Source: JBBIGV01 sp037447335 (lineage in GTDB: Bacteria; Bacteroidota; Ignavibacteria; Ignavibacteriales; Ignavibacteriaceae). From it: DNA of 32,928 bases. The notes under the pieces are model-generated. The model was not told the DNA's origin. It worked only from the letters and a program-made list of their open reading frames with translations, and did not search any database. A program made the position numbers and the translations under genes. Positions 26,613 through 32,928 of this stretch are shown here, piece after piece (position 1 is the stretch's first letter; every line of letters starts with the position of its first letter). The stretch is taken from positions 1 through 32,928 of the forward strand of contig JBBIGV010000034.1 of the NCBI GenBank assembly GCA_037447335.1. The letters run 5' to 3'.

Positions 26613-27467
26613 TTACGGCTTACCGAGATGATTTTTTATTAACCTGTTTCTCGTTCCTTCTTTTCCGAAAGAAATAATTATTCCCGCCTGGTGCGTTAAA
26701 CCAAGGTCCTGATGCGTAAAGATTGCATAATCCAGGCTGAATATTGAATAATTAATTCCCACACCCGCGCTGAATCTTGCAGGTTCATTTGAATATCCTG
26801 TTCTTAATGACAGATATTCGATAATATCATAGTCCATTCCAAACAACAATGAAGGTTTGTAATTCAGGTCTTTTTCAATTGCAGCATTTAAAGAAAAATC
26901 TTCAATCACATCTACACTGAATCCTGAATTGAAGATTACAGGCAATTGATCATCAAATTCAGATACAGTTGCACGGTTAACATTAATAACTGAAAAACCC
27001 CATCTGATAATATCTGTGAGGTAAACAAGTCCTCCAAGATTAAGGAAAAAAGCAGCTTCATTACCGTATCCTTCAATAGATACGTTGTGATAATTTACAG
27101 CAACGCCCGCAAAGAACTTATTTTCATAATTATAACTGTAGCCGATTACAATGCGTGTTTCGCGGTATAATTCATAACCGTAAGTCATTCCACCCAAAGC
27201 AATGGAACCAAATGACAATGGTTCATGGTATGACACAAAACCGTTAGCAAGTTCTTTTAAACCAAATGGAGCAGGAGAGTAATAGATGCCGACTTCACGC
27301 CAGTTGATTTGTGAAAGTCCTGCAGGATTATTGAATAATGAAAAAACGTCATTACTGAGTGCAACATCTGAGTTTGCCAATGAAATCTGACGAGCACCCG
27401 GATTGTATTGTGAATAACTGTTTTCTGAACAGAGCAGCAAAATGAACAAAAATGCAAATAAGGGCAT
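26613..27467 (-). CDS. PorV/PorQ-family outer-membrane protein
   Basis: 284 residues. Signal peptide of about 19 residues (ends NSYSQ), then PGARQISLANSDVALSNDVFSLFNNPAGLSQ, the family's hallmark N-terminal segment with NPAGL, and FadL-like beta strands to the C-terminus (YSIFSLDYAIF). PorV and PorQ are T9SS components that hold the outer-membrane attachment complex; other members of the family have unknown cargo. This gene is leftward with the HHH-barrel gene and divergent from the PorD-like gene across 81 nt. PorQ, PorV or a paralogue cannot be separated here. Confidence 0.8.
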   Translation of the reverse strand: MPLFAFLFILLLCSENSYSQYNPGARQISLANSDVALSNDVFSLFNNPAGLSQINWREVGIYYSPAPFGLKELANGFVSYHEPLSFGSIALGGMTYGYELYRETRIVIGYSYNYENKFFAGVAVNYHNVSIEGYGNEAAFFLNLGGLVYLTDIIRWGFSVINVNRATVSEFDDQLPVIFNSGFSVDVIEDFSLNAAIEKDLNYKPSLLFGMDYDIIEYLSLRTGYSNEPARFSAGVGINYSIFSLDYAIFTHQDLGLTHQAGIIISFGKEGTRNRLIKNHLGKP

Positions 27468-27548
27468 TTAAGATGAACCTTTAATTTATTGTTATATAAT
27501 TTTCAAATTCATATTTTTATCTTAACAATTAAAACAAGCTGGTGAACA

Positions 27549-28421
27549 ATGAAACTAGTATCATTTCTAATATTACTGCTGGCGGCAACAGCTTACCCGC
27601 AAGAACTCAACAGCCGGGTAATAGTAAACTACGAGGGTCTTCCGGTTATTAACAGGGAACTTCTCCCTGATTTCGGACCAACAATTGAAGACTACTTAAA
27701 CAAAACAAGATTCACAAACCAAAACTGGGAAGGTGACAAGATAGATTGCACGTTTAATATCTTCTTTACATCTGCTTCCAGCGAAACTAATTACTCCGCA
27801 CAAGTTGTTGTTGTGAGTCAAAGGTCAATTTACAAATCAATTAACAAATCGTCAATGCTGACTATTAATGACGGGCAATGGTCATTCTCATACGAGCGGG
27901 GGCAGGCATTATATGCACACCAGGCTTCCTTCGATCCATTAACAAGCTTTCTCGACTTCTATGCTTATGTAATTATTGGTTTTGATATGGATAGCTGGGA
28001 ACTTTTAGGAGGCACGCCCTATTTTACCAAAGCTATGGATATAATTAATATTGGCGCTGCAAGCAGGTTTTCGGCAGGGTGGGAAAGAAGCAGTGCAGCA
28101 TACAGCCGCCGGGGATTGGTGGAGGATATTCTGAATGAAAAATACAGACCTTTCAGAGAAGCTATTTTTCAATATCACTACGGCATTGATTTGTTTGATC
28201 AAAATAAGGCTGCAGGTCAGCAGAGAATGGTAACACTAATCAACACGCTTGAGGAAATGCGGACAAAAACCAATATTAATAGCGTTTTTGTAAGAACATT
28301 CTTTGACGCAAAAAGCGGTGAGATTATTGACCGGCTGAGGGATTATGATCGGGAAATTTTTAAAACTTTGAAGAGACTTGATCCTGCCAGAGCCTCCAGA
28401 TATGACGAAGCTCTTAAATAG
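27549..28421 (+). CDS. PorD-like protein (DUF4835)
   Basis: 290 residues. Signal peptide of about 19 residues (AATAYPQ|EL), then ELNSRVIVNYEGLPVINRELL, a long middle domain with FDPLTSFLDFYAYVIIGFDMDSW, and a C-terminal helical part with FRTFFDAKSGEI-like sequence (VRTFFDAKSGEIIDRLR). The pattern 'LTSFLDFYAYVIIGFDxD' is what I associate with DUF4835, named PorD in T9SS organisms. It is envelope-located and probably helps the secretion machine or its outer-membrane proteins. The start is the ATG at 27549. The T9SS cargo gene at the left of the window is an obvious client. Confidence 0.82.
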   Translation: MKLVSFLILLLAATAYPQELNSRVIVNYEGLPVINRELLPDFGPTIEDYLNKTRFTNQNWEGDKIDCTFNIFFTSASSETNYSAQVVVVSQRSIYKSINKSSMLTINDGQWSFSYERGQALYAHQASFDPLTSFLDFYAYVIIGFDMDSWELLGGTPYFTKAMDIINIGAASRFSAGWERSSAAYSRRGLVEDILNEKYRPFREAIFQYHYGIDLFDQNKAAGQQRMVTLINTLEEMRTKTNINSVFVRTFFDAKSGEIIDRLRDYDREIFKTLKRLDPARASRYDEALK

Positions 28422-28462
28422 TTAGCACAATACAGGAGTTTGAATGTTCTTGCTGCCAGGCG

Positions 28463-28498
28463 TTAAAGAACCTATACAAATAATTTGTTGTTCTTTGA
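28463..28498. terminator. Weak hairpin between convergent genes
   Basis: TTAAAGAAC (28463-28471) pairs with 28490-28498 with one wobble and an 18-nt loop. It lies in the 155-nt gap between the convergent PorD-like and GNAT-fold genes, so it may act as terminator for either. There is no strong T tract, and confidence is low. Confidence 0.3.
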
Positions 28499-28576
28499 AG
28501 CCTTGTAATAGTTTTTGTGCGATTGGATAAACAATACCAGGAATACTCTACCTAAGAAAGTATTACTCCTCATAAT

Positions 28577-29698
28577 CTAAACAGCAATTTCATAAATACG
28601 ATACTTCTTATAAATCTCGCCATTCATGACCTGTGCGCCTCTGTTCATCATATCATTATCTTCGAGCACCCAGCTCGCCTCACCTAAAAGAATTCCAATA
28701 TCACGTGCCCGGTTAACAATTTCCCAATAAAATACTGCATCAAGTCCTTTCTTTTGAAACTCCGGGATAACACCAAGTATAATAATTCTTACCCACTTAA
28801 TTTTTTTCTTCTCAGTAAATAACCTGAGGAATCCAAAAGGAAAGAGTTTCCCGTTCAGTTTTTTAAATATTTGATTATAGTCAAGCATTACAAGCGCAAA
28901 CCCTATAACTTTGTCGTTTATATGACCGAACAGTACGAGGCTTGGCTCTACCAAAGGTTTAAGGTCTTTAGCCATCGCATCCATTTCCTGTTCGGTCAGG
29001 GGGACAAATCCCCAGTTTGGTTCCCAGGTTTTATTATAAACATATTTTACTTTTTCCAGTTCTGAACTAAAGTTTTTCATATCAAGTGAAGATATTACCA
29101 AACCGGATCTTAGTCTTGCAATTTCAGCAACACGTTTCAACTTTTCCGATGCAAGCACTTTATCAGACTCCAGTTTATAGGCGTAAAAATCTTTTGCTTT
29201 TTTGAGTCCATAATTTTCGCACAAATTGAGGTAATAGGAAGGATTGTAAGTCATCAACAGGCGGGGCGAATCATCAAAACCTTCTATAAGCATGCCGTAT
29301 TCATCATTGCTTGAAGGATTTGCCGGACCTCTCATTACATAGCATCCTCTTTCTTTCAGCCAGTTCTTTACAGTGTCGAATAAAGTATTAGCTGCAGTTT
29401 GATCATTAATACATTCAAAAAAACCAAAGAAACCAACTTTATCATTATGCGATTTATTATGAAGATGGTTTTTAATTGCTGCAATTCTACCAACTATTGC
29501 GTTGTTTCTGTATGCCAGAAAATAATCAGCTTCGGCATGCTGGAAGAAAGGATTTCGTTTTTTATCAAGCAGCTTTTTTCTATCCATGATGAGGGGCGGT
29601 ACCCAAAATTTATCGCCTTCATAAATTTTCCATTGGAATTTTATGAAGTTCATCAAATCCTTTTTTGTTTGAACCGTGATAATTTTGATGTCACTCAT
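28577..29698 (-). CDS. GNAT-fold acyltransferase, candidate ceramide synthase
   Basis: 373 residues, larger than a simple GNAT. The N-terminal half has KFQWKIYEGDKFWVPPLIMDRKKLLD and GFFGFFECINDQTAANTLFDTVKNWLKERG, then the MRGPANPSSNDEYGMLIEGFD stretch. The C-terminal half is GNAT-like (KWVRIIILGVIPEFQKKGLDAVFYWEI, with the acyl-CoA loop QKKGLD; then WVLEDNDMMNRGAQVMNGEIYKKYRIYE). In Bacteroidota such proteins occur next to serine palmitoyltransferase. In Caulobacter a GNAT-like acyltransferase (bCerS) acylates 3-ketosphinganine to give ceramide; this gene's partner set matches that pathway. The family call is firm; the substrate is inference. It is leftward, in the same direction as and 123 nt downstream of the SPT gene. 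Confidence 0.78.
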   Translation of the reverse strand: MSDIKIITVQTKKDLMNFIKFQWKIYEGDKFWVPPLIMDRKKLLDKKRNPFFQHAEADYFLAYRNNAIVGRIAAIKNHLHNKSHNDKVGFFGFFECINDQTAANTLFDTVKNWLKERGCYVMRGPANPSSNDEYGMLIEGFDDSPRLLMTYNPSYYLNLCENYGLKKAKDFYAYKLESDKVLASEKLKRVAEIARLRSGLVISSLDMKNFSSELEKVKYVYNKTWEPNWGFVPLTEQEMDAMAKDLKPLVEPSLVLFGHINDKVIGFALVMLDYNQIFKKLNGKLFPFGFLRLFTEKKKIKWVRIIILGVIPEFQKKGLDAVFYWEIVNRARDIGILLGEASWVLEDNDMMNRGAQVMNGEIYKKYRIYEIAV

Positions 29699-29821
29699 AG
29701 TGCCTCATATAAAAAAAAACTGGTCAGTTATAGTCGCAACGGGAACTTAATAAGTAAAACGGAATCGTTCCTGTTCAGCAAAAATATTTTTGATCAGCCT
29801 TCGGGTTAAACAGAAAAAGTT

Positions 29822-31015
29822 TTATTTAATTAATCCTAATTTCTTACCTATGTCAGTGAAAATGTTAAGTATTTCGTCTAAGTGTTCATCTTCGTGAGTA
29901 GCCATATAGCTGGTTCTCATCATTTGTCTGCCCTGTGGTACGCCGGGTGAGATGAATACATTAACAAAAACACCGGCGTCATAAAGCATACGCCACATAG
30001 TAAATGCTATTTCATCATTACCTACAATAACCGGAACTATTGCAGTTCGTCCTTCAACTACGTTAAAACCAGCTTCTTTAAGAGAAGTTCTCATTTTGTT
30101 GGCGTTGCGGATCAGCTTGTTAACTCTTTCGGGTTCAGCCTCAAGAATATCAAGCGCAGCCAGTGCTGCAGCAACAGAAGCAGGAGTAGGCGAAGCGCTG
30201 AATATAAGAGCAGGGGAAAAGTGTTTAATATAATTTATAATTCTTTCCTCACCGGCTGCAAAACCTCCAAGAGATGCAAACGTTTTGCTGAAAGTTCCCA
30301 TGGTTAAATCAATTTCTTTTTCAAGGTTGAATTCACTTGCAGTGCCTCTGCCTCCTTTACCTATCACGCCAACCGAGTGCGCATCATCTATCATAATTCT
30401 TGCTTTGAATTTTTTTGCAATTTCGTTTAACCGGTGTAAATTAACAATCTCTCCTCCGGTGCTGAATACACCATCGCTCACGATGAGTTTACCTGAAATT
30501 TCGGGAAGTTTTTTAATTACTCTCTCGAGGTCATTCATATCATTATGTTTATATCTGACGAATTCGCCCATTGCGCCTTTTGCTATAAGGTTACCCGCAA
30601 CTATACACGCATGATTATCTTTATCTGAAATCACATAATCGCCGCGCTGCACTAAAGTAGGAATAACACCTTGTGCACTTTGATAACCGGTGCTGAATAA
30701 AAGAACAGCTTCAGTTTGAAAGAACCTTGCAAGTCTTTCTTCAAGTTCGATGTGGAGATCAAGGGTGCCGGTAAGATATCTTGAACCGGAACAACCGGTT
30801 CCGTACTTCTCAACTGCTTTTATGCTGGCTTCTTTAACTCGCGGGTCACCGGTCAATCCAAGGTAGTTATTTGACCCCGCCATAATAATTTTTCTGCCCT
30901 CAATCTGAACGACCGGACCTTCATTAGCCTCAATGGCTCTGAAGTATGGATAAAGATTTGATTTTTTTATTTCATCTGCTCTTGTGAATTCATAACACTT
31001 TCTGAAAATGTCCAA
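29822..31015 (-). CDS. spt: Serine palmitoyltransferase-like alpha-oxoamine synthase
   Basis: 397 residues, a PLP enzyme of the alpha-oxoamine synthase group. It should condense serine with palmitoyl-CoA to 3-ketosphinganine, the first step to sphingolipids. Seen: NNYLGLTGDPRV near residue 50; TGCSGSRYLTGTLDLHIELE; H135 in KDNHACI, which stacks on PLP; D210, D211 and H213 in MIDDAHSVGVIG; and the PLP lysine K244 in GTFSKTFASLGGF. The start is an unusual TTG (31015) with AGGAGG (31021-31026) 5 nt upstream and no alternative ATG nearby. KBL (2-amino-3-ketobutyrate ligase) and BioF are related alternatives; the neighbour genes favour SPT. Confidence 0.85.
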   Translation of the reverse strand: MDIFRKCYEFTRADEIKKSNLYPYFRAIEANEGPVVQIEGRKIIMAGSNNYLGLTGDPRVKEASIKAVEKYGTGCSGSRYLTGTLDLHIELEERLARFFQTEAVLLFSTGYQSAQGVIPTLVQRGDYVISDKDNHACIVAGNLIAKGAMGEFVRYKHNDMNDLERVIKKLPEISGKLIVSDGVFSTGGEIVNLHRLNEIAKKFKARIMIDDAHSVGVIGKGGRGTASEFNLEKEIDLTMGTFSKTFASLGGFAAGEERIINYIKHFSPALIFSASPTPASVAAALAALDILEAEPERVNKLIRNANKMRTSLKEAGFNVVEGRTAIVPVIVGNDEIAFTMWRMLYDAGVFVNVFISPGVPQGRQMMRTSYMATHEDEHLDEILNIFTDIGKKLGLIK

Positions 31016-31020
31016 ATACT

Positions 31021-31026
31021 CCTCCT
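31021..31026 (-). promoter_or_regulatory. Strong ribosome-binding site for a TTG start
   Basis: AGGAGG on the minus strand lies 5 nt before TTG (31013-31015). It decides the start of the serine palmitoyltransferase gene, in a window where most genes lack a clear site. Confidence 0.8.
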
Positions 31027-31124
31027 GAATGGTTGTAGAAAAGGTTCTTTCCTATAATTTTTAATTTATATTTTATTAAATTCGGCTGTAAAATCTATAA
31101 CTAAATACTCATAAAAGCAATAAA

Positions 31125-32129
31125 ATGAATAACTTAAACAGAGAAGGCTCCATAGCGGTTGTAACCGGAGCTAACGGGTTTGTTGGAAGTCATCTTGTAG
31201 ACTATCTGTTAGCGAAAAAACACAAAGTCCGATGCATTACCAGGAAATCAAGCAATTTGAGATGGTTAGAGGGTAAGGAAGTTGAAATTTTTGATTGCGG
31301 ATTAAAGGACAAAGACGGGCTAAGAAAAGCATTTCAAAACGCTGAATATATTTACCATGTTGCAGGAATTGTAAAGTCAAAAACAGCCGAAGGATATTTT
31401 GACGGCAACGTTGAAACGACCCGGTGTCTGCTTGAAACTGCAGTGGAAGCTAAAGATTCGATAAAAAGATTTATTATTGTCAGCAGTCAGACCGCGGGCG
31501 GTCCTTCGTTAGACGGTAAACCGGTAACTGAAAATTCACCATTCAAACCTATTACAACTTACGGAAGAAGTAAACTTGCACAGGAAGATTTAGCACGATC
31601 GTTTATGGATAGGCTGCCAATCACAATTTGTCGTGCTCCCGCAGTGTACGGAGAAAGAGATACAGAAATTTTCATTTTCTTTCAAACATTTAATAAAGGA
31701 TTAATGACTACAATTGGTTTTGATAAGAAGCTGGTCAGTCTGATCCACGTTGTTGATCTTGCGGAAGGATTCTATCTTGCCGCAACAAGCGATGCTGCAA
31801 TGGGTCAATTGTATTATATCAGTTCTGAAGAACCTGTTACCTGGGAGGAGGTTGGAAATATCACTTCAAGAGTATTAAACAAAAAACCGTTTAAGGTTAA
31901 GGTGCCGCACACCATCGTTTTTATTATTGCTGCAATTGCACAGTTCTTTTCACTATTCCGTAAACAGGCTGCCACACTCAATATAGAAAAAGCACGTGAT
32001 ATAACACAAAAAGCATGGATATGTGATACGAGCAAAGCTATGAATGAACTTGGTTACAGACAGAAAATTTCACTTGAAGAAGGTATTAAAAGAACCTGCA
32101 ATTGGTATAAAGAGATGGGATGGATTTAA
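31125..32129 (+). CDS. Extended SDR / NAD-dependent epimerase family, candidate ceramide reductase
   Basis: 334 residues. A Rossmann NAD(P) site VTGANGFVGSHLVDYL (about 14-29), AEYIYHVAGIVKSK, catalytic serine region FIIVSSQTAGG and YxxxK in TTYGRSKLAQE. The C-terminal part ends with a hydrophobic stretch (HTIVFIIAAIAQFFSLF, about 262-278) that could sit at a membrane. Extended SDRs act on sugars, lipids or sterols. CerR of Caulobacter, an epimerase-type SDR in the ceramide locus, is the best analogy; a 3-ketosphinganine reductase is a second option. It is divergent from the SPT gene by about 110 nt, so both may share control. Substrate not proven. Confidence 0.82.
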   Translation: MNNLNREGSIAVVTGANGFVGSHLVDYLLAKKHKVRCITRKSSNLRWLEGKEVEIFDCGLKDKDGLRKAFQNAEYIYHVAGIVKSKTAEGYFDGNVETTRCLLETAVEAKDSIKRFIIVSSQTAGGPSLDGKPVTENSPFKPITTYGRSKLAQEDLARSFMDRLPITICRAPAVYGERDTEIFIFFQTFNKGLMTTIGFDKKLVSLIHVVDLAEGFYLAATSDAAMGQLYYISSEEPVTWEEVGNITSRVLNKKPFKVKVPHTIVFIIAAIAQFFSLFRKQAATLNIEKARDITQKAWICDTSKAMNELGYRQKISLEEGIKRTCNWYKEMGWI

Positions 32130-32166
32130 TAATTTAGTTACATCAAAATTTTTTATTGAAAAATGC

Positions 32167-32574
32167 CTAGTTATCCTTAGCACCTTCTTCAATCCACTTT
32201 CTTAATCCATATACCTGCCTTGATGTAAACGGGGGATAAGGTGAAGCAACAGGCGGCATTATGGCAACACCCGGTCTTCCCTCAACAACCCACACTAACC
32301 TGCTGTTATCAGGGTCAAATATTGTAGTTATCAATGGATTAATTACATCACTCCAGGTATCAAGTCTGACATTACCCTGGCTGTTGCCGCCGTAATGACA
32401 GGGAACGCATTTAAACTCCAGTACTGGCTGAATGTGCCGAGAAAAACTTATGCTTGAATCAGGTATCGGGCGATTGTCAAGGTCATCCGGCGCAATGGAA
32501 TCATCACATCCCGGAATGAAATAGATAACTAATAAAATTGCTAAAAGATATGTGCTTTTTCTTCTCATTGTCAT
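32167..32574 (-). CDS. Monoheme cytochrome c-like lipoprotein
   Basis: 135 residues from ATG 32574 (a GTG at 32592 would add six residues; ATG 32568 would remove two). Lipoprotein signal with IPGC just before the mature start. The mature part has SFSRHIQPVLEFKCVPCHYGG, with one CxxCH heme site, then GNVRLDTWSDVINPL and MPPVASPYPPFTSRQVYGLRKWIEEGAKDN; MPP is the usual axial methionine motif of planctomycete-type cytochrome c domains, and a C-terminal helix follows. It may carry electrons at the inner face of the outer membrane or periplasm. It is convergent with the SDR gene. Confidence 0.82.
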   Translation of the reverse strand: MTMRRKSTYLLAILLVIYFIPGCDDSIAPDDLDNRPIPDSSISFSRHIQPVLEFKCVPCHYGGNSQGNVRLDTWSDVINPLITTIFDPDNSRLVWVVEGRPGVAIMPPVASPYPPFTSRQVYGLRKWIEEGAKDN

Positions 32575-32650
32575 ATAATTTGAATCAGACACAATTAAGA
32601 TAACTTAAATGTTGTTTTCAATTAAGGCAGAATTCAGGTATAAAATAAAA

Positions 32651-32670
32651 AAGCGGCTATTAAACCGCTT
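32651..32670 (-). terminator. Terminator after tRNA-Ala
   Basis: AAGCGG (32651-32656) pairs with CCGCTT (32665-32670) with an 8-nt loop. On the minus strand a T-rich tract (TTTTTTATTTTA) follows the stem, 8 nt past the tRNA-Ala 3' end: a standard intrinsic terminator. Confidence 0.8.
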
Positions 32671-32678
32671 AATAAAAG

Positions 32679-32751
<73 letters not shown>

Positions 32752-32840
32752 GATAATTATTTCAAATAACTTTGCTGCACAAAAATATGTAAGAAAAAGT
32801 AGTTATTCAAATTTATAATTGGATAAGCGCACAAAAAAAT

Positions 32841-32862
32841 GGAGGCTCATTTCTGAGCCTCC
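32841..32862 (-). terminator. GC-rich terminator of a gene right of the window
   Basis: GGAGGCTCA (32841-32849) pairs perfectly with TGAGCCTCC (32854-32862) around a TTTC loop. On the minus strand a 7-T run follows it (with one A before), so it should end a leftward transcript coming from beyond 32928. No coding region is seen in 32752-32928. Confidence 0.8.
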
Positions 32863-32928
32863 GCGGGCTAACTAACTCCTGACTTACGCATTGGGACACC
32901 CTAAACTTATATCAAATAATTTTAACAA

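Noticed and set aside
32863..32928. Possible insertion-sequence end at the right edge (GGCTAACTAACTCCTGACTTACGCA)
   Set aside because: No terminal inverted repeat partner, target duplication or transposase is visible in the window, so it cannot be supported.

Overview
The window looks like chromosomal DNA of a Bacteroidota/Chlorobi-group bacterium, most like the class Ignavibacteria. The reasons are a type IX secretion (T9SS) C-terminal sorting domain with the NYPNPFNPST motif, PorV/PorQ-like and PorD-like (DUF4835) proteins, a serine-palmitoyltransferase gene, low GC with many A/T runs, weak Shine-Dalgarno sites, and several multiheme cytochromes in a non-photosynthetic setting. The taxonomic call is inference from protein style; no 16S gene is present.

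Layout. 1-1842: hairpins and a leftward gene for a secreted DUF4397-repeat protein, broken by two single-base shifts in homopolymers. 2034-6259: a leftward three-gene cytochrome operon (monoheme c, then a 13-heme c/cytochrome b fusion resembling Geobacter CbcL, then a 7-heme NapC/NirT-type protein), likely an inner-membrane quinol-to-periplasm electron route. 6505-8332: DUF2279 protein, GNAT acetyltransferase, stand-alone receiver. 8527-11316: a sigma54-type response regulator and its PAS histidine kinase. 11506-15265: an FbpABC-type ferric iron importer whose ATPase gene carries an in-frame TAA. 15269-15653: a strong hairpin, a degenerate expanded tRNA-Leu-like copy and an intact tRNA-Leu(CAA). 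15840-19012: convergent glnS and gltX. 19101-21455: a three-receiver hybrid 'kinase' lacking the phosphoacceptor histidine. 21717-24580: AbgT-family transporter and type II NADH dehydrogenase, separated by a long hairpin. 24594-28421: helix-hairpin-helix outer-membrane barrel protein and PorV/PorQ-like protein, divergent from a PorD-like protein. 28577-32129: a GNAT-fold acyltransferase, serine palmitoyltransferase and an extended SDR, which together match the three-enzyme bacterial ceramide pathway. 32167-32751: monoheme cytochrome lipoprotein and tRNA-Ala(GGC).

Functional themes are respiration and electron export (cytochrome operon, NDH-2, cytochrome lipoprotein), iron uptake, envelope building (T9SS parts and cargo, ceramide lipids) and phosphorelay signalling. 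No CRISPR array, integrase, transposase or prophage gene was seen. The most unusual items are the tRNA-Leu-derived mosaic, the CbcL-like cytochrome operon, the putative ceramide cluster, the pseudo-kinase and the two broken genes.
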